From Emcibacter nanhaiensis (GTDB lineage: Bacteria; Pseudomonadota; Alphaproteobacteria; Sphingomonadales; Emcibacteraceae), in contig NZ_VFIY01000005.1 in assembly GCF_006385175.1 (NCBI RefSeq), positions 441,501 to 505,500 on the forward strand: a stretch of DNA of 64,000 nucleotides, in the 5' to 3' direction. Of this stretch, positions 18,469-27,270 are shown one piece after another. The translations under genes and the position numbers were made by a program. The notes below the pieces were generated by a model. That model saw only the letters and a program-made list of their open reading frames with translations, ran no database searches and was not told where the DNA came from. The stretch's first letter is position 1. Each line of letters starts with the position of its first letter.

Positions 18469-20784
18469 ATGAATATGATGCTCAGGACGCTTGTTTCTGC
18501 CTCTGCTGTATGCCTGCTGACCGCCTGCGGCGGTTCGGGCGGCGGCGGTGTGACCTCTTCGCCGACACCAGCCACGCCGGACCCTGATCCGGTCATCCCG
18601 GTGATTGATTATGATACGGCCGAATATCGCCTGAATTACGGACTGGACCAGATAGGCGCCATTGCCGCCTATGAGGAAGGGGTGACCGGCGAGGGCATTA
18701 CCGTGGCCGTCATCGATACGGGAATCGACACGGATAATTCTGAGCTGGTCGGCAATATCAGCCCCGACAGCATCAATATCATCACCGGAAGTTATGTGGA
18801 CGTGGAAGATTCGGATCCGGATGGCCATGGCACTGCCGTGGCCGGGGTCATCGCGGCCAATAAAAATGACAATTGGGTGCATGGCGTGGCCTTCAATTCC
18901 ACGATCCTGGCCATCAATGCAGCGGACCCGGGGTCGTGCGAGCCGGATGGGGATTGTTCTTTTTACGACAGCGACATTGCTGCGGCGGTGGATTATGCGG
19001 TGGCCCATGGCGCCAGTGTCATCAACATCAGCCTTGGCGGCGACGCCCCCAATACGCCGACGCTTTCCCACGCCCTCAGAAATGCGGTCGAAGCCGGACT
19101 GGTGATCGTGGTTTCCGCCGGCAATATTCAGGACGATGACCCGGCCGGCACCGGGGATGAGCCCGAGGCCTCCGCACTCGATGCCCTGCAAAGCTGGGCC
19201 AACGGCCAGATCATCATTGCCGGCTCGGTGGGTGAAAATAACGTCATCAGTGATTTCAGCTACAAAGCCGGCACGATCGCCCAGGAAGTATTTCTGGTGG
19301 CGGCTGGCGAGTTGATCCCCGCAGTAGACATCAATGAGGAATTTAAATGGGCGTATTCCGGCACCTCATTCTCCACCCCGCATATTGCCGGGGCGGCGGC
19401 CTTGCTGTTCGAGGCCTTTCCCAACCTGACCGGCCAGCAAGTGGCCGAACTGCTCTATTCTACCGCGACCGACCTGGGTGATGAGGGGCTGGACAGCGTT
19501 TACGGCTCCGGCCTGATCAACCTGACGGAAGCCTTTGCCCCGCAGGGCACTACTTCGGTGGCGGTGCAGACCGCAACTGGCGAGGTGATCACTGTGTCGA
19601 CGGAGACGGCCGTTGTCTACACCCCCGGGGCTTTCGGCAGCCTCGCCGGGATGGCGGATGCCCTGTCCGACAGCATGATGCTCGACGGCTATAACCGCTC
19701 CTACAGCATCGACTTGGGCGAAAATATTCATCTCGATGACCGGGGTCCTGATCTGGAAAGCATTACCGACAGCAGCCTGCAGTCCCGCGATGCCGTGCTC
19801 ACCCTGTCGTCCACGGCGGACATCAGTTTTTCCTGGAAGGAGGAAGATCGTTTCCGGGAGATCGACGAGCTTTATTTCAGCAATCGCAATGTGGCGGAGA
19901 GGCGAGTCCGCGACCTGCGCTTTTCCTTCCGTCAGGACCTTCCGGGCGGGGCGCAGTTCAGCCTGGCCAGCGGGTTGAGCGTGGCGGAACTGACCTCTGA
20001 CTATAACCATGATGATTTCCTGACCATCGGCAAGGGAGATTTTATGTCCCTGCAGATCCGCGACGGCAGCACGACGGCGCTGGCCGGTCTGCCTGTGACA
20101 CAGGCAACGCGTTTCAGGATGTCGCTGGGGCAGGGGCAGAAACGCTTTGACAGCATTGGCCTGGAAACGGAAAGCCTGCTGCTGCTGACCGAACTGGAAC
20201 ATGATCTCTCCGCTGCCTTCACGGCCGGGGTCGACCTGGGGATGCTCCGCGAAGACGGGTCGGTGCTCGGCAGCCTGTCCGACGGAGCCCTGAAAATCGG
20301 CGAGGGGGCCAGCAGCCTGTTCGCCACCCTCAGGTTTGATTATGCGCTGTCCGGCAAACTCAGCCTGTTTGGCAATTATTCCCGGGGCCTGACCACTGTG
20401 GAGGCGGCCGCCGCAAGCCTGCTCGGCGGGCTGGACCGGCTGACCTCAAGCAGTTTCTCGCTGGGGCTGAAAGGGCGCGACCTGGCCGGTCTGGGCGAAC
20501 AGGTCAGCTTTGCGGTCAGCCAGCCCCTCAGGGTGGACAGCGGCGCCGCCAGCGTCAGCTATGTGGAAAGCCGGGATTATGTGAGTGACGTGCTGAATTT
20601 CGCCAGCCGCCGGGTCTCGCTGGTGCCGGACGGGCGCGAGATTGATATCGAGCTGGCGATGGAAATGGCCGGTTTCTTCGGGGCGACACTTCGGGTTAAT
20701 ATGCTGCATCAGATCAACCCGGGACACAGCACCACGGCCGGGGATATTTCCTCTGTGCTGTTCAGGCTGTCTTCCGGTTTTTGA
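18469..20784 (+). CDS. lipidated subtilisin-like (S8) autotransporter peptidase
   Basis: A 771-residue protein. A lipobox (LLTAC, Cys20) follows a short hydrophobic leader, then a GGSGGGG linker. The subtilase domain spans about 50-355 with the complete triad: Asp83 in VIDTGID, His120 in GHGTAVAG and Ser300 in GTSFSTPH. Residues about 360-500 form a linker, and the last 270 or so show alternating beta strands ending in FRLSSGF, the terminal aromatic of outer-membrane barrels. The plan resembles NalP-type lipidated autotransporter proteases, which cut other surface proteins. GGAGGGGGTGG lies upstream of the ATG. Its stop overlaps the ribosome site of the next lipoprotein gene. Confidence 0.83.
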   Translation: MNMMLRTLVSASAVCLLTACGGSGGGGVTSSPTPATPDPDPVIPVIDYDTAEYRLNYGLDQIGAIAAYEEGVTGEGITVAVIDTGIDTDNSELVGNISPDSINIITGSYVDVEDSDPDGHGTAVAGVIAANKNDNWVHGVAFNSTILAINAADPGSCEPDGDCSFYDSDIAAAVDYAVAHGASVINISLGGDAPNTPTLSHALRNAVEAGLVIVVSAGNIQDDDPAGTGDEPEASALDALQSWANGQIIIAGSVGENNVISDFSYKAGTIAQEVFLVAAGELIPAVDINEEFKWAYSGTSFSTPHIAGAAALLFEAFPNLTGQQVAELLYSTATDLGDEGLDSVYGSGLINLTEAFAPQGTTSVAVQTATGEVITVSTETAVVYTPGAFGSLAGMADALSDSMMLDGYNRSYSIDLGENIHLDDRGPDLESITDSSLQSRDAVLTLSSTADISFSWKEEDRFREIDELYFSNRNVAERRVRDLRFSFRQDLPGGAQFSLASGLSVAELTSDYNHDDFLTIGKGDFMSLQIRDGSTTALAGLPVTQATRFRMSLGQGQKRFDSIGLETESLLLLTELEHDLSAAFTAGVDLGMLREDGSVLGSLSDGALKIGEGASSLFATLRFDYALSGKLSLFGNYSRGLTTVEAAAASLLGGLDRLTSSSFSLGLKGRDLAGLGEQVSFAVSQPLRVDSGAASVSYVESRDYVSDVLNFASRRVSLVPDGREIDIELAMEMAGFFGATLRVNMLHQINPGHSTTAGDISSVLFRLSSGF

Positions 20785-20792
20785 GGTGTGAC

Positions 20793-21077
20793 ATGAAACT
20801 TTATCCGATCCTGGGGCTGACCATTCTGCTCTCCGCCTGTGCAGCGAACAGCGAATTTCCCCGTGCCGCCGCGGCCGACTGGCCGGCCGGGACCATTGAA
20901 ACTGCCGAGGGTGTCTTTCAGGTGCCGCTGGGACAGGACAAGAACGGCTGCATGATGTACCAGACCAAGATCCCCGGCGCCAAGACAACCCAGGTGATCA
21001 AATACCGGAAAAAAGACGGCAGCTTTACCATGAACCGGGCCGAGGCCGATTGCCCGGCCGTGGCGGACCAGGACTAG
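20793..21077 (+). CDS. small lipoprotein of unknown function
   Basis: A 94-residue protein with a lipobox: MKLYPILGLTILLSAC, Cys16. The mature part is short and polar with a second Cys pair (GCMMY and ADCPA). I do not recognise a family. The frame begins further up with a TTG inside the protease stop, but the ATG at 20793 with GAGGTG immediately upstream is the natural start. That ribosome site overlaps the protease stop, so translation is probably coupled, and the lipoprotein may act with the protease. It ends one base before the convergent GGDEF-EAL gene. Confidence 0.65.
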   Translation: MKLYPILGLTILLSACAANSEFPRAAAADWPAGTIETAEGVFQVPLGQDKNGCMMYQTKIPGAKTTQVIKYRKKDGSFTMNRAEADCPAVADQD

Positions 21078-21078
21078 A

Positions 21079-23322
21079 TCAGGAATAGAGCCGTTCGTTG
21101 TGGGCTTTGATCCAGTCTTCGAACTGTTCCACCGGCAGCGGTTTACTGAAGTGGTAGCCCTGCAGGACGTCGCAGCCTTTCTGGCGCAGCAGCTGGACAT
21201 GCTCCTCGGTCTCCACACCCTCGGCAACCACTGTCAGGCCCAGGCTGTGTCCCAGGCGGATAACCGCATCGGTGATCGCGGCATCGTCATGATCCTCGGT
21301 AATATCCCGGATGAAGGACTGGTCGATTTTGAGCTGATGAACCGAAAATTTCTTGAGGTAAGCCAGTGAACTGTAGCCGGTGCCAAAGTCGTCGATTGCC
21401 AGGTTCACACCCAGACTGGACAGCTTTTCAAGTTTCGGGATGATACTGTCCTTGTCGGCAATCACCATACCCTCGGTAATTTCCAGTTCCAGCCACTGCG
21501 GGGCCAGTTTTGACCTGGTCAGCGCATCTTCCACCCGTTGGGTAAAGTCGCTGAGGTGGAACTGTTTGGCGGAAATGTTGACGCAGACCCGGAACGGGGG
21601 CAGGCCCTTGTCCTGCCACTCCTTGGCCTGGCGGCAGGCTGTTTCCATAATCCACTGGCCGATCGGGATGATCTCGCCGCAGTTTTCGGCGATCGGGATA
21701 AACTGGTAAGGCGGTACCAGTCCCTTGACCGGATGATTCCAGCGCGCCAGCGCCTCGGCGCCGACAACGCTGTTGTCAATGGTGTCCAATTGCGGCTGGT
21801 AGTGAAGACTGAGTTCGTTCCGTTCAATGGCCCGGCTCAGGTCCATCTCGATTTCCTTTTCCGCCTTGGCGGAGGCGTCCATCTGGGAATCATAGATGCG
21901 ATACAGCCTGCGGCCGTCATCCTTGGCCTGGTACAGCGCCACATCTGCCATGCGGATCAATTCTTCCGGAATCCTCGAATCATGGGGATAGAAGCTGATG
22001 CCGATACTGGTGGCGACATTGTGTATTTTATCTTCAATCTCAATGGGCTGCTGAATTTTGCTCAGGATCCGTTTGGCGATTCTGGTCACCACTGTTTCGT
22101 CGTCCAGGTTGGTAAAGACGATCGCGAACTCGTCGCCGCCCAGCCGGGCGACCGTATCCACTTCCCGGGCGCACTCGGTCAGGCGTTCTGCGATGATGCG
22201 GAGCAGCCGGTCACCTGTCGTATGGCCATAAAGGTCATTGACCGGCTTGAACATATCCAGGTCGAGGAACATGACCGCGACTTTTTTACCGAGCCGCTTG
22301 GCCATTTTCAGGGCTTCATCCAGCCGTTGCTGCAACAGGTTCCTGTTGGCCAGGCCGGTCAGGCTGTCGTGCAGGGCCATTTTCCGGATCAGCGCTTCGG
22401 CTTCAAATCGCTCGGAAATGTCGCGAACCAGGACGGTATATTGCCGCTGGTCGTTGAAATGTACTTCACGGATACTCAGTTCCACGGGGAAATGGGCGCC
22501 GTTTTTGCGGTAGCCGGTTTCCTTGCGCTTGAATTCTGTTTTATTCCGGTCAAGGGAATCGAAGTAATCGATCATATCTTCCTGATCGATGAAAAAGGTG
22601 GAATTCAGCAAAAACAAAAGGCTCTGGCCGACGACTTCATCGACCGTATAGCCGAACATTTCCTCTATGGCATGGTTGGCTGTGAGGATCATTGCCTCCT
22701 CGTCGATTGTCACAAGGCCATCGGCCATGGCGTCCAGGATGGCCTGGATCCGGCGGGCGGATTCTTGTGCTTCATTCTGGGCCAGTGCCAGTTCCTCGGC
22801 CATCTGTACGGCATCCGCCGCCTGCTTCTCCATAGTCTGGCGATGAATGTTTATTTCTTCCAGCCGGGTAGACATTTCCTGAAGATCGTTCTGTTCCAGG
22901 TTCTCAGCCTTTTTGCGGGAAGTCATGTCCAGCAATGTCAGGATATAGCCGGTGTCCGGAAGGATCTCGCCCTTCACTTCGATGTGTCGGCCACTGGGCA
23001 GTGAATGTTCGAAGGAAACCGGAAATAAGTCCCGGGCTGAGGTGAACCGCTTCATTTCCTGAAACATCTGGCTGGAAACGGTGTCCGCAGTGTCAGGTGA
23101 GTCGGGGGATACCAGGTCAAGAAAATCGCGCAAATATCTTGTCTCCCGGAAAAAACTTTCCGGGATATCAAGAATATTCAGAAGTTTCTTGTTCCAGGAC
23201 TCAAGTCGCAGGTTGCCGTCAAAGACAGCCACGGCATGCGGGAGTCCTTCGAGCAAAAACTGAATATCGCCTGCTACGGGAGCAACTGTTGTTTTTCTTA
23301 TCGGCAATATCTCACCATTCAT
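21079..23322 (-). CDS. PAS-PAS-GGDEF-EAL cyclic-di-GMP signalling protein
   Basis: About 747 residues, apparently soluble. PAS-like domain 1 covers about 20-140, a coiled coil about 145-195, and PAS domain 2 with its C-terminal motif about 195-315. GGDEF follows (about 325-475) with intact RLGGDEFAIVF and an I-site RxxD (REVD) exactly five residues before it. EAL (about 490-740) has GAEALARWNHP, DDFGTGYSSLAYL and the final QGYHFSKPLP. Both the synthesis and the hydrolysis signatures of c-di-GMP look intact, so the net activity cannot be predicted. I chose the ATG at 23322; a GTG at 23349 would add nine residues. The only upstream AGGGA is about 13 bases from the ATG, so the start is uncertain. 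Confidence 0.88.
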   Translation of the reverse strand: MNGEILPIRKTTVAPVAGDIQFLLEGLPHAVAVFDGNLRLESWNKKLLNILDIPESFFRETRYLRDFLDLVSPDSPDTADTVSSQMFQEMKRFTSARDLFPVSFEHSLPSGRHIEVKGEILPDTGYILTLLDMTSRKKAENLEQNDLQEMSTRLEEINIHRQTMEKQAADAVQMAEELALAQNEAQESARRIQAILDAMADGLVTIDEEAMILTANHAIEEMFGYTVDEVVGQSLLFLLNSTFFIDQEDMIDYFDSLDRNKTEFKRKETGYRKNGAHFPVELSIREVHFNDQRQYTVLVRDISERFEAEALIRKMALHDSLTGLANRNLLQQRLDEALKMAKRLGKKVAVMFLDLDMFKPVNDLYGHTTGDRLLRIIAERLTECAREVDTVARLGGDEFAIVFTNLDDETVVTRIAKRILSKIQQPIEIEDKIHNVATSIGISFYPHDSRIPEELIRMADVALYQAKDDGRRLYRIYDSQMDASAKAEKEIEMDLSRAIERNELSLHYQPQLDTIDNSVVGAEALARWNHPVKGLVPPYQFIPIAENCGEIIPIGQWIMETACRQAKEWQDKGLPPFRVCVNISAKQFHLSDFTQRVEDALTRSKLAPQWLELEITEGMVIADKDSIIPKLEKLSSLGVNLAIDDFGTGYSSLAYLKKFSVHQLKIDQSFIRDITEDHDDAAITDAVIRLGHSLGLTVVAEGVETEEHVQLLRQKGCDVLQGYHFSKPLPVEQFEDWIKAHNERLYS

Positions 23323-23656
23323 ACTAATGTACTTTTCCCTGATCTGCACTCGGAGTGAGTCTAGGGGGTCGGACTTAATTTGTGGTTAACGCGGTCCGGA
23401 TATCCGGAGCTGGACGCAAATCTCGGGCCTTTTCGTATGTGTTTGATTTAAATATGGAAATTTAATAGGTGCGCATGCATATTGTCTGACAAAGAGCGGC
23501 TGGACGCCTGTGGAGACAGGGCGCGGGACAAGGGATGGGAGTAAGCCTTTGGCTGTCGGTCAGGTGTGAAATATTTTGCCAGTCCGAGAACGAGATGCTA
23601 CATCGACACTGCAACACTGAATGAAACATGTGCCGGTCTTCCGGCGGAAAGTAGGG
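23323..23656. other. divergent intergenic region with palindrome and hairpins
   Basis: It holds a 14-bp perfect palindrome TCCGGATATCCGGA (23395-23408), a hairpin CGCCTGT/ACAGGGCG with one bulge (23505-23523), AGCC-TTT-GGCT (near 23545), and GCCGG-TCTT-CCGGC (23632-23645) only 11 bases before the tusA start. The last could affect translation of tusA. I see no small gene with a ribosome site. Confidence 0.45.
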
Positions 23657-23911
23657 ATGAGCAAGGGTCAGGAAATAACGGAGCTGGATGTATCCGGGCA
23701 CAAATGTCCCATACCGGTCCTTCGTCTTCGGAAACTGCTGGAAATCAGTGCCCCCGGCACCTATATCAGGGTCAGGGCAACGGATGAAATGACCCTGCTG
23801 GATATTCCCCATTTTTGCGACCAGGCCGGCCATCGGCTGGAAGAGCAAACGGAAGAAAACGGGGCATATATCTATGTGGTCCAAAAATCCGGCACACAAA
23901 AAACAGGGTAA
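23657..23911 (+). CDS. tusA: TusA-family sulfurtransferase
   Basis: An 84-residue protein of the TusA/SirA fold. Its N-terminal LDVSGHKCPIPVLRLRKLL contains the CPxP motif; the cysteine carries persulfide sulfur. Such proteins pass sulfur from cysteine desulfurases to tRNA thiolation, molybdenum cofactor or respiratory enzymes. The frame is open further upstream, but MSKGQEITELDV at 23657 is the family-like start. A small hairpin and GGCGGAAAGTAGGG precede it. Its TAA overlaps the sufE ATG (TAATG), so it begins a translationally coupled operon. Confidence 0.87.
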   Translation: MSKGQEITELDVSGHKCPIPVLRLRKLLEISAPGTYIRVRATDEMTLLDIPHFCDQAGHRLEEQTEENGAYIYVVQKSGTQKTG

Positions 23912-24330
23912 TGTCAGGTATGGATATCACTGAAGTCATTGAAACCTTCGAATTTCTGGAGGACTGGGAAGATCGCTATAAATACATCATCGACCTGGGG
24001 CGCGAGCTGCCGGAACTGGCCGAAGACGAGAAGGTCGAGGAAAACCGGGTGCACGGCTGCACCAGCCGGGTCTGGCTGGTGCACAGCCTCAAAGACGGTA
24101 AAGTGATTTTCCGCGGTGAGAGCGATGCCCATATCGTCAAGGGGCTGGTGGCGCTGATGCTGATGATCTATTCCGGCAAGACTCCGGCAGAGATACTTCA
24201 GACCGATGCGCGTGATATTCTCAATCAGCTGGGACTGGAAAAACATCTTTCTCCCATGCGCACCAACGGCCTGTTTTCCATGGATGAAAAAATCAAAACC
24301 ATTGCCCGGGCCTACGCAGGAGGCGCGTGA
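23911..24330 (+). CDS. sufE: SufE family cysteine desulfuration protein
   Basis: 139 residues, standard for SufE, which accepts sulfur from a SufS-type cysteine desulfurase. RVHGCTSRVWL contains the persulfide-carrying cysteine, and EFLEDWEDRYKYIIDLGRELP is the family N-terminal block. The ATG at 23911 overlaps the tusA stop; an ATG nine bases later is also possible. No sufS or sufBCD is present in this window, so this is a stand-alone copy. It is followed by a hemoglobin gene with a TGATG overlap. The pairing of two sulfur carriers suggests dedicated sulfur transfer, but the target is not shown. Confidence 0.9.
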   Translation: MSGMDITEVIETFEFLEDWEDRYKYIIDLGRELPELAEDEKVEENRVHGCTSRVWLVHSLKDGKVIFRGESDAHIVKGLVALMLMIYSGKTPAEILQTDARDILNQLGLEKHLSPMRTNGLFSMDEKIKTIARAYAGGA

Positions 24331-24743
24331 TGGCCTTTTCCGAAATCACCCCGGACAACATCAAGACCCTGGTCGATAGCTTTTACGGCAAGGTTCGCGA
24401 GGACGAGGTGCTGGGCCCCATTTTCGAAGAAAAGATTGGTGACCGCTGGGATCAGCACCTGCCCAAGATGTATGCTTTCTGGTCCAATGTGATGCTGAAA
24501 ACCGGCGGTTATGACGGCCGCCCGGTGCCGCCGCATGTGGGCATCAAAGGCATCAACCGGGACATGTTTGCGCGCTGGCTCGAGCTGTTTCACGCCACGG
24601 CCCGGGAACTCTATGAAGCCGAACTGGCGGAGAAATTTGTCGTCCGCAGCAATATGATTGCGGAAAGCCTGCAAATTGCTATCTTCAGGATATTGGGACA
24701 GGAGGGCGGTTTTGCCGCCAAACCCTGGACGCCGGGACAATGA
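24330..24743 (+). CDS. group III truncated hemoglobin
   Basis: A 137-residue globin of the trHbIII (TrHbP) type. EITPDNIKTLVDSFYGKVREDEVLGPIF is the typical start. FWSNVMLKTGGYDGRPVPPH with the following WLELFHATARELYEAELAEKF contains the E-F region with the proximal histidine in LFHATA. Group III members are known in alpha- and epsilonproteobacteria and are linked to microaerobic growth or NO handling. The ATG lies inside the sufE stop (TGATG), so it is translated with it. A GTG one codon earlier is possible. Confidence 0.88.
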   Translation: MAFSEITPDNIKTLVDSFYGKVREDEVLGPIFEEKIGDRWDQHLPKMYAFWSNVMLKTGGYDGRPVPPHVGIKGINRDMFARWLELFHATARELYEAELAEKFVVRSNMIAESLQIAIFRILGQEGGFAAKPWTPGQ

Positions 24744-24774
24744 GCCAAGCCGTAACAGAACAAAGGGGACAAAT

Positions 24775-25203
24775 GTGAGCCTGGACCTGAAGCAGATTCT
24801 TCCCTATGTCATGCACGCCAACAAGATCGGTATCGAGATACTGGGCACGGAAGGCACTGCCGTCCTGAGCCGACTGAATTACAGTGACGCCATTTCGGTC
24901 GGCAAGGGGAAGGGTATTATCGCGAACGGTGCGGTAAGCACCCTTCTGGATACGGCGCTCGGCATGGCGGTTTTTCAAAAGGTCGGGGAATTGCGCGGCA
25001 TGGCGACACTGGACCTCAGGGTGGATTTTCTCAGGGCCTCAACCCCGTTCAGCCCCATCAACGCCCGGAGCGAATGCATTCGCTTGACCCGGGAAGTGGC
25101 CTTCGTGCAGGGAGAAGCCTGGTGTGAGGATCCGGCGCAGCCGGTTGCCCGCGCCTCTGCCGCCTTTTCCATCAGCGACCAGAATGTGGGGAGTATGGGA
25201 TGA
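24775..25203 (+). CDS. PaaI-family hotdog thioesterase (first of pair)
   Basis: A 142-residue hotdog-fold protein related to PaaI/YdiI thioesterases, which hydrolyse acyl-CoA esters. GIIANGAVSTLLDTALGMAVF corresponds to the HGG...DxxxG region but has N-G instead of H-G-G, so activity may be altered. ATLDLRVDFLRAS is the conserved beta strand. The start is a GTG at 24775 with AAGGGGAC upstream; no ATG fits. Its stop overlaps the start of the second thioesterase (ATGA). The two may form a heteromer. Confidence 0.8.
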   Translation: MSLDLKQILPYVMHANKIGIEILGTEGTAVLSRLNYSDAISVGKGKGIIANGAVSTLLDTALGMAVFQKVGELRGMATLDLRVDFLRASTPFSPINARSECIRLTREVAFVQGEAWCEDPAQPVARASAAFSISDQNVGSMG

Positions 25204-25637
25204 TCGTCGGAGAATTCAAGCCGCTGTTGGGCAAGGATGATTTTGACCATGAGGTATGTGACGGCGGCTATGGTGAGCTTCTTAACCTGGTCCTGCGCCG
25301 CCGGGCCGGACGGCTGTCAACCGTGATGAAATTCGACCATGACCTGATCGGTTCTCCCCTGCCGCCGGCGCTGCATGGCGGCGCCATCGCCGGCATGATG
25401 GAAGTGGCGGCCTACTGCCAGCTGATCTGGGACCTGGAAATGAGTAAAAGTCCCAAGACCGTTGATATGAATATTGATTACCTGAGGAGCGGCAAGCCGC
25501 AGGACCTTTTCGCCGAAGCGGAAGTGGTCCGTATGGGGCGCCGTTTCGCCAACCTGCATGTGACGGCCTGGCAGGACGACCGCGACAAGCCCATCGCCAA
25601 GGCCCATCTGCATTTCCTCGTTATCGACGACGCCTGA
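25200..25637 (+). CDS. PaaI-family hotdog thioesterase (second of pair)
   Basis: A 145-residue hotdog protein. PPALHGGAIAGMMEVAAYCQL carries the intact HGG and the acidic residue of the PaaI active site, and SKSPKTVDMNIDYLRSGKPQDLF is the core strand. The ATG overlaps the previous stop as ATGA. It is the last gene of the tusA-sufE-globin-thioesterase operon. Because the neighbour lacks the canonical histidine, this copy may be the catalytic one in a two-subunit enzyme; this is inference. Confidence 0.82.
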   Translation: MIVGEFKPLLGKDDFDHEVCDGGYGELLNLVLRRRAGRLSTVMKFDHDLIGSPLPPALHGGAIAGMMEVAAYCQLIWDLEMSKSPKTVDMNIDYLRSGKPQDLFAEAEVVRMGRRFANLHVTAWQDDRDKPIAKAHLHFLVIDDA

Positions 25638-25638
25638 A

Positions 25639-25672
25639 TAAAAATCCCCCTCCTGCCGGGCAGGAAGGGGAT
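25639..25672 (-). terminator. intrinsic terminator for the M20 hydrolase gene
   Basis: Arms ATCCCC...TCCTGCC and GGCAGGA...GGGGAT (25644-25672) form a long hairpin. On the minus strand it is followed by TTTTTAT, so it works mainly for the minus-strand gene; the plus-strand operon end may use the same stem weakly. Confidence 0.75.
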
Positions 25673-25690
25673 CGTTACGATTCTGCCAGG

Positions 25691-27013
25691 TTATTTCTTC
25701 GGCATCAGCTCCAGCAGGGCCAGAACCGTGGCCTCGACACCGGCCGTGATCGACGGTTCGGGGGCCACCTTGAACAGCGGCGAATGATGGCTCGGCACTG
25801 CCGGTCCGCCTTTCCTGGCTTTCTCAAAGGTCTCTTTCGGGGTGCCGCCGACGGCAAAATAGACGCTCTTGATCTTCGGGTCGGTGGTGAAGAAGGGGAA
25901 ATCCTCGGCGCCCATGCCTTTGGTCGGGATATCCACAACCGCATCTTCGCCCATTCCCGCCTTCCAGACGGTCTTCAGGCGCCGGGCAAGCGCTGCATCA
26001 TTCACGGTCGGCGGCGTGCTTTCCTTGGAATAGATCACTTCCGGCAGCAGGTCCTCCGGCAGGCCGTTGGCCCGGCCGATGTTGACCGCAATGCGCTTGA
26101 TGCCGTCGAGCAGGATTTTACGGGTTTCCGGGCTGGTGTTGCGCACGGTGAGCTGCAGGTGGGCCTCGTCGGAAATGATATTATGCTTGGTGCCGGCATG
26201 GAAGGAACCGACGGTCACAACACCCGGCCAGCGGGGCGGCAGTTCCCTGGACACCAGGGTCTGCAGGGCCATGACAATTTCCGCGCCAATCACAATCGGG
26301 TCCTTGCCCGCATGGGGGTGGGCGCCGTGGGTGCCGATGCCGTGGACGATGATATCGACGCTGTCAGAACCGGCATAGGGGGAGCCTTCGCTGACATTGA
26401 TGACACCGGCTTCGTCATTGGCGGAAACATGGAACGCCAGGGCATAATCCGGTGTGCCGAACCGGTCCCAGAGATGGTCTGCCATCATGTTCCTCGCACC
26501 CATGATCCGTTCTTCCGCTGGCTGGCCGATCAGCATCAGGGTGCCTGACCACTGGTCTTTCATGGCGTTCATGCGCCGGGCGGTGCCCACCAGGCTGGTG
26601 ATATGCACATCATGGCCGCAGGCATGCATGACAGGCACCATGTTGCCGGTAATCGGGTCTTTCTGGGTCGCCTTGGAGGCATAGGGCAGGCCGGATTTTT
26701 CCTCCACCGGCAGGCCGTCCATGTCGGCGCGCATCATGACCAGCGGACCGTCACCATTCTTCATGATGGCGACAATGCCGGTGCCGCCGACGCCTTCGGT
26801 GACTTCAAAGCCCTCCGCGCGCAGTTCCTTGGCCAGCCGGGCCGCGGTCTTGGTCTCGGTCAGGCTCAGTTCCGGATTTTTGTGAAAATGGACGAACAGG
26901 TCTTTCAGGTAACTGTCATAATCCTTGGCGATGGTTTTGCTGAGATCCTCGCCGGCAAAGGCGGTCGAGGCCAACATGGTCATACCAATGATAAAGGAAA
27001 CTGACTTTTTCAT
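25691..27013 (-). CDS. exported M20-family amidohydrolase
   Basis: 440 residues with a signal peptide (MKKSVSFIIGMTMLASTAFAG). The protein is of the M20D amidohydrolase type (IAA-amino acid hydrolase / hippurate hydrolase-like). MHACGHDVHITSLVGTARRM and QPAEERIMGARNM hold the metal-binding and catalytic residues, ADMDGLPVEE is another conserved block, and GMGAEDFPFF supplies a late metal ligand region. It would cleave N-acyl amino acids or similar amides in the periplasm. Stands alone, convergent with the thioesterase operon. Confidence 0.9.
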   Translation of the reverse strand: MKKSVSFIIGMTMLASTAFAGEDLSKTIAKDYDSYLKDLFVHFHKNPELSLTETKTAARLAKELRAEGFEVTEGVGGTGIVAIMKNGDGPLVMMRADMDGLPVEEKSGLPYASKATQKDPITGNMVPVMHACGHDVHITSLVGTARRMNAMKDQWSGTLMLIGQPAEERIMGARNMMADHLWDRFGTPDYALAFHVSANDEAGVINVSEGSPYAGSDSVDIIVHGIGTHGAHPHAGKDPIVIGAEIVMALQTLVSRELPPRWPGVVTVGSFHAGTKHNIISDEAHLQLTVRNTSPETRKILLDGIKRIAVNIGRANGLPEDLLPEVIYSKESTPPTVNDAALARRLKTVWKAGMGEDAVVDIPTKGMGAEDFPFFTTDPKIKSVYFAVGGTPKETFEKARKGGPAVPSHHSPLFKVAPEPSITAGVEATVLALLELMPKK

Positions 27014-27270
27014 ACTACTATCCCCGTAGGTTGTTGGTTATGAGGAAACTCTAACAGAACCGGGAGGGAGATCAAACAAAAGCTCTTTGGGTCGGAAAGG
27101 CGGAAGGGGCGCGGCAGAATTTTTTCTCATCAAATCTCCCTGATATTTCAACAGCTTTGGCGCCGATTTTCCCTATCCCGGGTGTAGTTTTTTACTTACA
27201 AATTTATCTATCAAGATTTTGTTTATAAATAGCTCATACCCTAGGGTTATCTTAGTTGTCAGAGTTGGTT

